Source: an uncultured Bacteroidales bacterium
Lineage (GTDB): Bacteria; Bacteroidota; Bacteroidia; Bacteroidales; Bacteroidaceae
NCBI GenBank assembly: GCA_902801325.1
Contig: CADCHQ010000002.1
Location: 62,001 to 126,000, forward strand
Length of the DNA stretch: 64,000 bases
Direction: 5' to 3'
Of the stretch, positions 17,504 through 26,397 are shown piece after piece (the first letter of the stretch is position 1; the number at the start of each line of letters is the position of its first letter). The notes beneath the pieces were generated by a model that saw nothing but the letters and a program-made list of their open reading frames with translations, was not told the DNA's origin and made no database searches. The position numbers and the translations under genes were made by a program.

Positions 17504-20152
17504 TTATTGTTGCCCCACTCTGCTCCTTCCCTTAAACACGTATTTGTAGTTCTGTTCAATAACAGCCTTCAGCAAAGCCTGACCACTGTAACTGCTACTA
17601 CCCATAAAGTCGGCATAGACATAACCCGTCGGACCAGTCAGGGTTCCTCTGATATACTGGGCGGCAGCAGGGTTTTGGGTATTGGCACTGCTGGTAATGG
17701 TGTTGGCCACACTAGTGAAGGTATAATGGAAATGTGAACGATCAGTGTTGGAAGAAGCTAAGTCGAGCAATGCATTCACCACAGCCTTTTTCGAGTTGCC
17801 ACTGGTGTTATAGGCATCCTCAACGCTGGCAAAACATGTTCCGCCTATGCCAACGCCATAGTCGGTAACAGAACTATCGTCAGGCCAGTTGGTAACTCTC
17901 GTCATTGTTGATACATACCAATTGGGGCGACAACCATAGAATATCTTGCCACGGAAGTCATCGAGTGTGTAGTAGGAGTGGTCAACTTCCTTGAAATAAC
18001 TACTATAACTATTATGAATCGCCGTAATGACCTCAATCAAGGTACTGGTCTGGTCTGAGCCGCTTGCCGATTCCTTCGTCATAATGATGGAGATAGCCTC
18101 AGAGGGATGTGCGTCAAGGAACGAGGTGATAATTGCAATTGCATCCTTATAAAGTACATTTGTACTATATGTACCATGATAGATGGTAAGGTTGTCGGCA
18201 GTGATGGTGCTGTTGGACTTGTACTGCGGACGCAAGTCAAAGGCTCGAACACCGTTGTCAAGTAACTCCTGGATGGTTTCGCTCTGGCATTTGGCATAAC
18301 TTGAGAATGTTCCACTCACACTGCTTGTTGCCGCATTGTGGGCTCCAGGCGTACTCAGCATGCTGAAGTTGACATTGCCAGGGATAGTAGCCATCCAATT
18401 GTTGGTGGCAGCTGTCTCAGTAAATGTCAAGTCGTTTACTACGCCCTCTGTGACGTCAAAGTCCTGACTGTAGAACTTTCCATTACTGTCACGTACAGTA
18501 ATTGTCACACCATTGCTCAGGCTTACGGGCAAGAGATAAGCCACATAGGTGCCAGCATTTTTGCCTGTAACAGTTATTACATCACTGTACATATTCTTAT
18601 TAGCCTGATCATTGGATGCATAGACTGAAGGGGAATCGCCAGCCGAGCAGTTGGCAGTCTTCGAAATCGTGTTGTAATCCATCAGGCCGGCGATGTTCTC
18701 CTTGCCTTTAGCATAGACACTGACGCTCACTACATTCGGAAGAGAGGTCATGATGTTCAATGTGGTCAGATAGTCCTTGATATCCGTGTACTTGCCACTT
18801 ACGTCTTCATCGGTTAGGGTGCAGGTGGCAGAATTCATGGCATAGTTTGCCCCACTGGCATTCTCCGAAGCCGATTGTTCGGCATAAATAGTGACATTAA
18901 TGTTGGCGCAAGTCCATGTGTTATCTACCACCTTTGCCTCTTGCTTACCAAGAATAATATTAACCAAACTTGTTACGTCGGCTATGGTAACATCGCCGTC
19001 TTCGTTCACGTCAGCTACCTCCATACGATAATCCGACTGCTTACCAAGGATTATATTGACAAGAGAGGTTACGTCGGCAATGGTAACATCATCATCTTCA
19101 TTCACGTCGCCAATGGTGTAGCGAAGGGATTCTATGAGTTGATCCTCCTCGTCCAATCCATCAGTCTCAGGGTCATAATATCGCGTTATCTCTATGCCAT
19201 CAGGAGCCCAACAAGTCCAATGCGCATTGTTCTGCGGGTTACCCTGATACTTTATTCCATAGGCATAAGTTCCAGTTCCTTCGATGCGCAACCATATGTC
19301 ATTATGGTAGCATCCTTCCTGAAATGCCGTCAGTGCCCCACCCTGGCCGTTGGGATAGTTGTGCCCTTCGTATGAAAAGCCCGTATTACCAGAAACCGTT
19401 TCATCGAAGACACTCTTCAATTGCACTTTTGCATCACCAAAATAAGCATAAACCGAAGGACTTTCTGCTTGTGACTGGTGGAGAGGATAGGTAACATCAT
19501 TAGAGGCCATACGATGGAAGGCCTGTACAGAGAAATGGTAGATGCCAGGAGCCGTAATGCGGATGGAACCCAACTTTGCCTCATTGTCCCATTGCTGATA
19601 TCGTTCTTCCGTTCTTGTAGGCAGACAAACTACATAGGTCTTTGATGTCAGTCCCTCAATACTTTGACTCAAGGCTTGGAGACTCGTTTTCCGATTGGCC
19701 ATCTCAGTGGCATGCTCCTCTGGGGTTACAAGGGTCCATTGGATCAGCGTACCATTACTGCCCGTACCATCTGTATAGATGTTGGAACTACCTGCATCCT
19801 GTTTTGTGTACTTACCCGCCTGCTGCAAACTTGATAGTCTATATGTTCCGTCAATCAGGACCAGTTTCCATTGTGATTTTTCCTCAATAGTTCCACAATC
19901 GGTATAAGCATTCCAAGAGGTATTATATAGATACTTCCCCGTGTCAACAAACTTCAGGGTGCTAACCCCTTCGCTATCCGTGGAAATTTCAACTGGCAGG
20001 CCCCATTCGTCGACAATGGCACGAGTGCCCCAGTCAGCGCCACGAGCCATGAACTTTCCTTCTTGATTTTCCAAGAAGTAAGTTCCGTTTATCTGAGCCG
20101 ACACGCCTAATAGCATGAGGAACATGCTCAATAATAACAGGATTCGTTTCAT
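17504..20152 (-). CDS. Secreted PI-PLC-like phosphodiesterase with dockerin-like repeats
   Basis: Start placed at the ATG at 20152, where a clear signal peptide begins (MKRILLLLSMFLMLLGVSAQ); the longer frame upstream runs into glf. About 882 residues. The N-terminal part (about 20-130) resembles a beta-trefoil/fascin-like module, then a beta-sandwich. Residues about 347-402 hold two dockerin-type repeats, D-V-N-E-D-x-D-V-T-I-A-D-V-T-S-L-V-N-I-I-L-G-K. The C-terminal third is a PI-PLC X-type barrel: PGAHNAAT (His near 605), RAFDLRPQ and IYHG (His near 658) match the two catalytic His and the Arg/Asp of bacterial PI-PLC. It probably cleaves phosphoinositides or GPI-like lipids outside the cell; the substrate is inferred. 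Confidence 0.85.
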   Translation of the reverse strand: MKRILLLLSMFLMLLGVSAQINGTYFLENQEGKFMARGADWGTRAIVDEWGLPVEISTDSEGVSTLKFVDTGKYLYNTSWNAYTDCGTIEEKSQWKLVLIDGTYRLSSLQQAGKYTKQDAGSSNIYTDGTGSNGTLIQWTLVTPEEHATEMANRKTSLQALSQSIEGLTSKTYVVCLPTRTEERYQQWDNEAKLGSIRITAPGIYHFSVQAFHRMASNDVTYPLHQSQAESPSVYAYFGDAKVQLKSVFDETVSGNTGFSYEGHNYPNGQGGALTAFQEGCYHNDIWLRIEGTGTYAYGIKYQGNPQNNAHWTCWAPDGIEITRYYDPETDGLDEEDQLIESLRYTIGDVNEDDDVTIADVTSLVNIILGKQSDYRMEVADVNEDGDVTIADVTSLVNIILGKQEAKVVDNTWTCANINVTIYAEQSASENASGANYAMNSATCTLTDEDVSGKYTDIKDYLTTLNIMTSLPNVVSVSVYAKGKENIAGLMDYNTISKTANCSAGDSPSVYASNDQANKNMYSDVITVTGKNAGTYVAYLLPVSLSNGVTITVRDSNGKFYSQDFDVTEGVVNDLTFTETAATNNWMATIPGNVNFSMLSTPGAHNAATSSVSGTFSSYAKCQSETIQELLDNGVRAFDLRPQYKSNSTITADNLTIYHGTYSTNVLYKDAIAIITSFLDAHPSEAISIIMTKESASGSDQTSTLIEVITAIHNSYSSYFKEVDHSYYTLDDFRGKIFYGCRPNWYVSTMTRVTNWPDDSSVTDYGVGIGGTCFASVEDAYNTSGNSKKAVVNALLDLASSNTDRSHFHYTFTSVANTITSSANTQNPAAAQYIRGTLTGPTGYVYADFMGSSSYSGQALLKAVIEQNYKYVFKGRSRVGQQ

Positions 20153-20168
20153 GGTATTATTCGTAATG

Positions 20169-21293
20169 TTACTTACTTTCTGCCGCCCACAATTGCATAG
20201 CACGTTCGATGGTGGGAGCCATATCGTAATACCGGTATTCGGCCAGTCGACCGGCAAAGATGACATTGGGTTCGGCTTGCGCCAACTCTTGATATTGCGC
20301 CAACAGACGGCTGTTCGTTTCATCGTTCACGGGGTAATAAGGCTCCATTCCCGGTGTCCATTCCGTGCTGAACTCCCGACTGATGACAGTTTTGGGATTA
20401 GACTCAACCTGAGGACCGAACATCTCGAAGTGCTTGTGTTCGATGATGCGTGTCCAGGGAATCTGGCGCTCGGTATAGTTCACGACGGCATTGCCCTGAT
20501 AGTTTGCCATATCGAGGACCTCTGTCTCGAAACGGACGGTACGATAAGCGAGATGTCCCAAACGATATTGGAAGTAGGCATCGATGGGCCCTGTATACAT
20601 GATGCGCGGAGCCAAAGAAGCAAGTTCGTCGCGATGAGCGAGGAAGTCAACATTGGTTCGCACCTCAATGCCCTCAAGCAATCCGTCGATGAGGCGGTTG
20701 TATCCACCAATGGGAATACCCTGATAGGGGTCGTTGAAATAGTTATTGTCGAAGACCAAACGCACGGGCAAGCGCTTGATAATGAAGGCAGGCAACTCCG
20801 TGCACGCCCTACCCCATTGTTTCTCTGTATAGCCCTTAATGAGTCGTTCATAGATGTCGCGACCCACCAACGTCAGCGCCTGTTCCTCCAGATTCTGGGG
20901 TTCTCGTCCATTGAGTTTGCTCAAAGCCTCAGCCCTCTGTTCCTCTATCTTGGCTTGTGCTTGGGCGGGAGTCGTTACTCCCCACATCTGGTAGAAGGTG
21001 TTCATATTGAAGGGCAGGTTGTAAAGCTTTCCTTCATAATTCGCCACAGGGCAATTGGTGTAGCGGTTGCAAGGCGCAATGCGATTGACAAAGTCCCAAA
21101 CCTCCTTGTTGCCTGTGTGCAAGATGTGGGCACCATACTGATGCACGTTGATGCCTTCTATCTCCTCACAATGGACGTTTCCACCCGTATGGCTACGGCG
21201 CTCTACTACGAGACATTTCTTACCTGCTTTCGTTGCCAGATGGGCAAAGGTTGCACCCATCAGACCTGAACCTACAATGAGATAGTCATACAT
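20169..21293 (-). CDS. glf: UDP-galactopyranose mutase
   Basis: 374 residues. This FAD enzyme interconverts UDP-galactopyranose and UDP-galactofuranose for surface glycans. The N-terminal FAD fold starts YDYLIVGSGLMGA, followed by ERRSHTGGNVH and the substrate-loop region INVHQYGAHILHT, all typical of Glf; later motifs YNLPFNMNTFYQMWG and FAGRLAEYRYYDM also match. Length is usual. It lies 16 bp upstream of the PI-PLC gene on the same strand; no other O-antigen gene is adjacent. Confidence 0.95.
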   Translation of the reverse strand: MYDYLIVGSGLMGATFAHLATKAGKKCLVVERRSHTGGNVHCEEIEGINVHQYGAHILHTGNKEVWDFVNRIAPCNRYTNCPVANYEGKLYNLPFNMNTFYQMWGVTTPAQAQAKIEEQRAEALSKLNGREPQNLEEQALTLVGRDIYERLIKGYTEKQWGRACTELPAFIIKRLPVRLVFDNNYFNDPYQGIPIGGYNRLIDGLLEGIEVRTNVDFLAHRDELASLAPRIMYTGPIDAYFQYRLGHLAYRTVRFETEVLDMANYQGNAVVNYTERQIPWTRIIEHKHFEMFGPQVESNPKTVISREFSTEWTPGMEPYYPVNDETNSRLLAQYQELAQAEPNVIFAGRLAEYRYYDMAPTIERAMQLWAAESK

Positions 21294-21299
21294 GATATT

Positions 21300-21330
21300 T
21301 GACGATTTTACGATTTTACGATTTATATTT
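21300..21330. repeat. GATTTTAC octamer array
   Basis: GATTTTAC repeated in 8-bp register upstream of glf. The same octamer appears upstream of asnB and glmS. Confidence 0.55.
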
Positions 21331-21334
21331 TGCT

Positions 21335-22150
21335 CTATAACTTGATATTAAAACGGAGGACTGAAGAGTCGAAAGAGAGATGCTGACTGGGGAAATAACG
21401 AGGAAGTTCGGAAGCCAGTTCGCGAGGCGTGCCTACTGCCAGCGGCAAGTTCCGACCCATCAGCCACAGGCAGTCGGACGTCTGCAACGCCAAGTCGAGG
21501 TCGTGGGTGGAAAGGAAGATGGTCTTCCCCATCTCGTGAGCCAGCCGACTGAGCAGGAGCATTATTTCCACCTTGCTCGGGAAGTCGAGAAAAGCTGTGG
21601 CTTCGTCAAGAAGTATGATGGGCGTTCCTTGAGCCAAAGCCTTAGCAATCATCACCTTCTGTCGCTCTCCATCGCTTAAGGTCGATATCTGGCGATCGGC
21701 AAATTGCACTATGCCCACTTGCTGCATGGCTTCGTCGACCTCACGATTGTCCTCCTCCTTCAGTCGTCCCCAGAAGTTGGTGTAAGGGCTACGTCCCATT
21801 GCCACCATATCTCTGACCGTGATGCCTCCAGTACGGATTCGTTCCGTCAGCACGATACCAATCATGGTGCTAAGCTGGCGGGGAGGAATCTCCGTGAGTT
21901 TGCGTTCGCCTATCCACATTTCACCGCTCAGGGCAGGTTGGAAGGCTGCCAGAGTTCTCAGCAACGTACTTTTACCTGCTCCGTTGGCTCCGAGCAAGCA
22001 ACAAAGTTCACCTGCGTGCAGGCAAGCAGTCATCGGCCCTGCCACCTTGTGACCTGGGTATCCGATAACTAAAGCGTCCAGAACGACCCCACCCCCTTGC
22101 CCCTCCCGAGGAAGGGGAGTATTTACAACAGATGATATATTATCATTCAT
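21335..22150 (-). CDS. FecE/BtuD-type ABC transporter ATPase
   Basis: Start chosen at the ATG at 22150; the longer frame begins with TTG at 22189. About 271 residues. Walker A GANGAGKST (near 52-60), signature LSDGERQKVMIAKAL, Walker B IILLDEAT and the H-loop STHDLDLAL are intact. Together with the BtuF- and BtuC-like genes upstream it would form a B12 (or ferric chelate) importer; the riboswitch-headed context favours B12, so btuD is likely but not proved. Residues about 9-20 (NTPLPREGQGGG) come from an in-frame palindromic repeat. The gene is separated from the permease by GH20. Confidence 0.85.
   Translation of the reverse strand: MNDNISSVVNTPLPREGQGGGVVLDALVIGYPGHKVAGPMTACLHAGELCCLLGANGAGKSTLLRTLAAFQPALSGEMWIGERKLTEIPPRQLSTMIGIVLTERIRTGGITVRDMVAMGRSPYTNFWGRLKEEDNREVDEAMQQVGIVQFADRQISTLSDGERQKVMIAKALAQGTPIILLDEATAFLDFPSKVEIMLLLSRLAHEMGKTIFLSTHDLDLALQTSDCLWLMGRNLPLAVGTPRELASELPRYFPSQHLSFDSSVLRFNIKL
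22083..22121. repeat. In-frame palindromic repeat in the btuD-like gene
   Basis: A C-rich arm with CTCCCGAGGAAGGGGAG centre, near identical to the intergenic element at 41086-41120. It encodes NTPLPREGQGGG near the N-terminus. Confidence 0.8.
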
Positions 22151-22198
22151 TCTCAGTTCTTCGTAAGTGTTCAGGCAAGCAAATCTCAAAGTTAGCCA

Positions 22199-22233
22199 TT
22201 AAACGTTAAACCTTAAACTTTAAACATTTAACA
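22199..22233. repeat. Heptamer array between GH20 and btuD-like gene
   Basis: ATTAAAC, GTTAAAC, CTTAAAC, TTTAAAC, ATTTAAC in 7-bp register; fills most of the 87-bp gap. Confidence 0.7.
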
Positions 22234-22237
22234 TCCC

Positions 22238-23830
22238 CTATTCTATCTTGTGACAATACTTATAGTTGAGCTTATCGTACAACTTCTCCATGCGAGCGAG
22301 ACGAACCTTGAAGGCCTCGAAGTCCTTCTGCTCGGGTTGCATCCATTGTACCTCGCTGATAGCGTCCAAGCGGGGCAGCAACATGTACATAGCATGATCG
22401 GGGTATCCGACATACTCTGTCCACAAATTCACCTGAGCACCCATGATAAACTTGCCTTCCTCCTTGCTGAGTTCAGCTGGCACGGGCTCCATGCTATACA
22501 CCTTTGACACGGGCAGATAGCCACCAATGCCGTGAGGTTGCGCCCAGTCATCCTTCAGCTGATAGTAGTCGATGTAGCAATAGTCGGTCGGGGTCATGAT
22601 AACGCGATGATGCTGACGGGCAGCAGCAATGCCTCCCTTCATACCTCTCCACGACATCACGATTCCGTTCTCGCTCAATCCGCCTTCCAAAGTTTCGTCC
22701 CAGCCGATGATGGTGCGACCCTTTGCCGTCAGGAACTTGTCCATTTCCTTATTGATATAGGTCTGCAACTCAGCCTCTCGCGTGAGTCCCAGTTCCTTCA
22801 TTTTGGCTTGACACTTCGGGCAATTCTTCCAACGCACACGCGGACTCTCGTCGCCACCGATGTGAATCAGTTTCGAGGGGAACACATCGCATAATTCCCC
22901 GTACACTTGCTTCAGGAATTCGAGCGTCTTGGGATTACCTGCACAGAGCACATCCTCCGATACTCCCCAGATGGGCCACACTTCATAGGGACCGCCCGTG
23001 CAACCGAGTTCGGGATAGACATGCAGGGCACCCAGCATATGGCCAGGAAGGTCGATTTCGGGAATGACATTGATGAAGAGCTTGGCAGCATAGGCCACAA
23101 TCTCGCGGCACTCTTGTTGGGTGTAGTATCCACCATAGGGCTGACCATCGTAGATGCCTGCATTCCGGCCTATCACCGTTTGCTTGCGGACAGAACCCTT
23201 TTGAGCCAGTTCAGGCATCGACTTTACCTCGAATCGCCAACCTTGGTCCTCCGTCAGGTGCCAATGGAACTGATTGCAGCCGTGAAGGGCCATGATATCG
23301 AGGAATTCCTTGATGAAATCCACTGAGAAAAAGTGTCGAGCTGTATCGAAATGCACGCCTCGATAGGCGAAACGCGGTTCGTCCTGTATGGTGACAAAGG
23401 GCAAAAGAATCTTCTCGCCACCTTCCGTCCCAATGGCTTTACGCAAGGTCATCAGCCCACGAAAGATTCCTTCCTCTGTTGCACCCTGAATGGTGATACC
23501 CTTCTTGTCTACCTTCAACAGATAGGCATCAGGGCAATCGTTCTTTAGGCCCAGGCACAAGGTGATGGCAGCCCCTTTCTTCACATCGGGCTGTACTTTC
23601 AGCCCGAAGCCTGCATCCTCTTTCAGGTACTTCGCCAACAGTTGAGCGTTCGAGGCCATCTGGGCGTTCGAAGCCGGATAAGTCACCACAGCACCCTCCG
23701 TCAGCACATACTCGCCACCCTTGGGATTCAGTTCGATACTACGTGGCAGAGGCAGTACATCATAAGTCACTTCCGCCCACGCAAAGGCGGTCATAAGGAC
23801 TACACACACAAAGGAAAGAATTCTTTTCAT
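22238..23830 (-). CDS. GH20 beta-N-acetylhexosaminidase
   Basis: Start at the ATG at 23830, giving a signal peptide (MKRILSFVCVVLMTAFAWAE); the longer frame has no support. About 530 residues. An N-terminal GH20b domain (about 22-145) precedes the TIM barrel with HFDTARHFFS, HWHLTEDQGWRFEV and the catalytic Asp-Glu pair in HIGGDES (near 323-328). It removes terminal beta-linked GlcNAc or GalNAc from glycans, probably in the periplasm or at the surface. It has a near-ideal promoter of its own and sits between the BtuC and BtuD genes, so it looks like an insertion into a transport operon. Confidence 0.93.
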   Translation of the reverse strand: MKRILSFVCVVLMTAFAWAEVTYDVLPLPRSIELNPKGGEYVLTEGAVVTYPASNAQMASNAQLLAKYLKEDAGFGLKVQPDVKKGAAITLCLGLKNDCPDAYLLKVDKKGITIQGATEEGIFRGLMTLRKAIGTEGGEKILLPFVTIQDEPRFAYRGVHFDTARHFFSVDFIKEFLDIMALHGCNQFHWHLTEDQGWRFEVKSMPELAQKGSVRKQTVIGRNAGIYDGQPYGGYYTQQECREIVAYAAKLFINVIPEIDLPGHMLGALHVYPELGCTGGPYEVWPIWGVSEDVLCAGNPKTLEFLKQVYGELCDVFPSKLIHIGGDESPRVRWKNCPKCQAKMKELGLTREAELQTYINKEMDKFLTAKGRTIIGWDETLEGGLSENGIVMSWRGMKGGIAAARQHHRVIMTPTDYCYIDYYQLKDDWAQPHGIGGYLPVSKVYSMEPVPAELSKEEGKFIMGAQVNLWTEYVGYPDHAMYMLLPRLDAISEVQWMQPEQKDFEAFKVRLARMEKLYDKLNYKYCHKIE

Positions 23831-23856
23831 CGTATCATATTTTGGGTTTATCGCCT

Positions 23857-23887
23857 CAAAGATACGAATAACTGAGGGAAAAGTCAA
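23857..23887 (-). promoter_or_regulatory. Bacteroidota-type promoter for the GH20 gene
   Basis: On the minus strand TTG (23887-23885), 20 nt, then TATCTTTG (23864-23857), matching TTG-N20-TAnnTTTG. The -7 box ends 26 nt before the ATG. Confidence 0.8.
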
Positions 23888-23939
23888 ATATATTTGAACT
23901 TTTCCGAGCAGAAACAATCACGATTAGACTCAATCTCAA

Positions 23940-24117
23940 TTGAACGTAGGTTCGAGGCGAATCGAACAAAGGCTCGAGGACCATCGAACAAGGGTTCGAG
24001 GCAAATCGAACCTAGGGCTTATTTCCGAAGGCCTAAGGGGTTCGGACGGAAGGCCTAGGGGTTATTCAAAAAGGCCTAGGGGTTATTCAAAAAGGCCTAG
24101 GGGTTCTGCCACTCACT
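23940..24117. repeat. 22/21-bp periodic double array after the btuC stop
   Basis: Two sub-arrays. TTCGAGG/CTCGAGG motifs start at 23951, 23973 and 23995 (period 22). CCTAGGG/CCTAAGG motifs start at 24011, 24032, 24054, 24075 and 24096 (21-22). The CCTARGG core is shared with the array at 17427-17500. It lies directly after the btuC-like stop and upstream of the GH20 promoter. Confidence 0.85.
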
Positions 24118-24119
24118 CC

Positions 24120-25208
24120 CTACTTCTCCAGCCGCAGGATAACCCAAAGGACAACGGGAGCCCCAATGATGGGGGTGATGACATTGATGGGAATGACGCC
24201 TTGCTCGCCTGGCAGAGTGCTGATGAGATTGCAGGCAAGGGCCAGCGAGGAACCCGTCAGCAGGGTGGCAGGCAAGAGGGTGCGGTGGTTGGCACTGCCC
24301 AAGAAGAGTCGAGCGATGTGGGGCACAGCCAATCCAATAAAGGCGATAGGGCCGCAGAAGGCTGTGGAGGCAGCGGTGAGCAAGCCTGTGGTGAAGAGCA
24401 AAAGCGTACGAGTGCGCGTGATACTGATACCCAGATTGCGGGCGTAATTATCGCCCAAAAGCAAGGCATTGAGGGGTTTGATGAGCAAGACTGAGAGTAC
24501 GAGGCCCAACACACAAATGCCCACCATGTAGGGAAGGCGGTCGAGGGAGACGCTGCTAAAGGAGCCCATTCCCCAAAGGGTCATAGCATGCACGCCCTCA
24601 GCGGTAGCCTTGAAGTTGAGGAGACTAATCATGCTGCTCGCAATATACCCCACCATCATACCTGCAATGAGGAGCATGACATTGTTCTGAAGCAGTCGAC
24701 TGAGCATCAGCAGAATGGCCATCACACAAAGGGCTCCCACAAGGGCTGCAGCGATAACAAGGGCGAAACCGCCAAGCGTTAGTGAACCCTTCGACAGGCT
24801 TCCGCCTGCCACCAAGATGACAAGCGCCACGCCCAAATGGGCTCCGCTGTCGATACCCAGCACCGAAGGACCTGCAAGGGGGTTGCGGAAGGCAGTTTGC
24901 AACAGAAGTCCGCTCACAGCCAGCGAGGCTCCAGAGAGCAAGGCGGTGACGGCCTGCGGCAAACGGTTCTCGATAATAATGTATTGCCACGAAGGATGGT
25001 CGGCCGACCCCCGTCCCATCAGTATGTCCGTGATAGCAGACAAGGGGATGCTCACGCTTCCGCTATAGAGCGAGGCGACGAAAAGGATAAGGGTAAGTAT
25101 GGCCAACAAAGACCCTACCCCAAGGCCTCTCCCGAAACGGACCCACCCCAGCCCTCCATTAAAGGGAGCGAGCATATTCTTTCGTAGTTGGTTAATATAA
25201 TTCTTCAT
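24120..25208 (-). CDS. btuC: FecCD/BtuC-type ABC transporter permease
   Basis: 362 residues with about ten membrane spans. FecCD family motifs are clear: LPQAVTALLSGASLAVSGLLLQTAFRNPLAGPSVLGI near 90-125 and the C-terminal AVPHIARLFLGSANHRTLLPATLLTGS. It would form the membrane channel of a B12 importer with the neighbouring binding protein and ATPase; the symbol rests on the riboswitch and BtuB/BtuG context. The ATG at 25208 overlaps the binding-protein TGA by 4 nt (ATGA). Residues about 13-35 (PFNGGLGWVRFGRGLGVG) look like two repeat-derived segments preceding the first membrane span. Confidence 0.88.
   Translation of the reverse strand: MKNYINQLRKNMLAPFNGGLGWVRFGRGLGVGSLLAILTLILFVASLYSGSVSIPLSAITDILMGRGSADHPSWQYIIIENRLPQAVTALLSGASLAVSGLLLQTAFRNPLAGPSVLGIDSGAHLGVALVILVAGGSLSKGSLTLGGFALVIAAALVGALCVMAILLMLSRLLQNNVMLLIAGMMVGYIASSMISLLNFKATAEGVHAMTLWGMGSFSSVSLDRLPYMVGICVLGLVLSVLLIKPLNALLLGDNYARNLGISITRTRTLLLFTTGLLTAASTAFCGPIAFIGLAVPHIARLFLGSANHRTLLPATLLTGSSLALACNLISTLPGEQGVIPINVITPIIGAPVVLWVILRLEK
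25114..25170. repeat. In-frame palindromic repeat(s) in the btuC-like gene
   Basis: Two degenerate halves, ACCCCAAGGCCTCTCCCG and CCAGCCCTCCATTAAAGGG, encode the Gly/Arg-rich cytoplasmic N-terminus. Confidence 0.65.
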
Positions 25209-26383
25209 TCTTCAATTCTGCAAAAATAATGCTTTTCTGCCTTGATTCCAAGTTCTGGATGTATTATTTCCACAAGATTACTCAAAAGGCGGTCGGGGTG
25301 ATAGGGCGTCTCCTCGTAAAAGCGGGAGGTTTCCTGATTGCAACCATATACCCGACCCGTCTGGAAAGCACGGAAGTGGGCAAAGGAAGGATAGTCCGAC
25401 TTGATTTGCGCCAAAGTAAGGGGCGTAGACTGATTGTACTTGATGAGCCAGATGTCGGCTTGCTGTCCCACCTCGAAGACGGTCTCTACAGAGAGGGCAA
25501 GCGAACCGTTCTTCTTGCGATTGCTAAACAGATAATTGCTGCCTGCGTCCTGATACAAGATGCCCATCGCACTGTTGCCTCCTGCCACATACCAGACGCC
25601 CGAATAGGGTTTCTCGGCAATGAGCGTGGGACGATACTCCACCTTGCGAGCCTTTTCCCGCAGGGCGAGATAACGATGCTCCACCTCAGCGAATAGGCTG
25701 TCGGCCCTCTCCCCAACGCCAAACAAACGCCCGTAGAACCGCATCCATTCGGCTCTAGCCAGAGGACTGAACTCCATGTAGTCGGCACACTCGATGATGG
25801 GGATTCCCAAACGCTCCACCCTGCCATAACCGCCCGAGTTCTCGAAGGGGGAAATGAGAAGGGCATCGGGCTGAGCATCCATGATGACCTCGATGGTAGG
25901 TTCCATCGCACTGCCAAAGTTTGCCACACGTCCTTCTGCAACCGCCTTTTTGATGGAAGGTATGTTGATGTACTCTATCTCGCAGATGCCCCGAATAGCG
26001 GATTCGCGTCCGAGTTCCTTCACCAAACCGCAATGAACAGCCGTAAAGATGCCTGCCCGCTGAAGGGGAACTCTAACGAGAGTACCTTCTCGCTCTCTTG
26101 CATAGGATTCGGAGGGAGTCAAAACGTAGTGATGCAACACCTTGGTAGTGTCCCAAGGATTGCGGATGAAGACTTCCGTATAGTCCTTATGCCGCACCAT
26201 CGTCAGATTGCGAGCATACTTCATCGGGATGGTATCGCCCGCATCTGTCTGCATCTGCGTCTGACGACCCGTGCAAGATACAAAACCTAATAATATACAA
26301 AAGATGAAAAAGACTCTCCCCCAGCCCCTCCCTTTTAGGGATAGAGGCATATACATTTGCAACATATCCATTATTCTATTCAT
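25205..26383 (-). CDS. btuF: BtuF/FecB-type periplasmic binding lipoprotein
   Basis: Start taken at the ATG at 26383 (MNRIMDML); the longer frame lacks features. About 392 residues. Hydrophobic VFFIFCILLGFVS followed by Cys37 is a lipoprotein signal. The PBP fold includes a first-lobe VHCGLVKELG, PDALLISPFENSGGYGRVERLGIPIIE (about 180-205), a long linking helix, and the C-terminal lobe ending YHPDRLLSNLVEIIHPEL. It delivers ligand to the FecCD permease whose gene it overlaps by 4 nt. Cobalamin is the likely ligand from context. Residues 12-22 (MPLSLKGRGWG) are repeat-encoded, in front of the signal's hydrophobic core. Confidence 0.86.
   Translation of the reverse strand: MNRIMDMLQMYMPLSLKGRGWGRVFFIFCILLGFVSCTGRQTQMQTDAGDTIPMKYARNLTMVRHKDYTEVFIRNPWDTTKVLHHYVLTPSESYAREREGTLVRVPLQRAGIFTAVHCGLVKELGRESAIRGICEIEYINIPSIKKAVAEGRVANFGSAMEPTIEVIMDAQPDALLISPFENSGGYGRVERLGIPIIECADYMEFSPLARAEWMRFYGRLFGVGERADSLFAEVEHRYLALREKARKVEYRPTLIAEKPYSGVWYVAGGNSAMGILYQDAGSNYLFSNRKKNGSLALSVETVFEVGQQADIWLIKYNQSTPLTLAQIKSDYPSFAHFRAFQTGRVYGCNQETSRFYEETPYHPDRLLSNLVEIIHPELGIKAEKHYFCRIEE
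26315..26350. repeat. In-frame palindromic repeat in the btuF-like gene
   Basis: CCCCCAGCCCCTCCC, then TTTTAGGGATAGAGG. Encodes PLSLKGRGWG at the n-region of the signal peptide. Confidence 0.7.
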
Positions 26384-26397
26384 TTTAAAATATGTAA

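Noticed and set aside
20115..21269. A 384-codon open frame on the + strand opposite glf
   Set aside because: It lies wholly antisense to a clear UDP-galactopyranose mutase and its translation resembles no family; long antisense frames are expected here from codon bias.
23940..24117. Possible CRISPR or phage attachment array
   Set aside because: The 21-22-bp period with 10-bp variable parts is too short for CRISPR, and no integrase is near.
21335..25208. Ferric siderophore transporter
   Set aside because: The ABC family also carries iron chelates, but the cobalamin riboswitch, BtuB-sized receptor and BtuG-like propeller favour B12.
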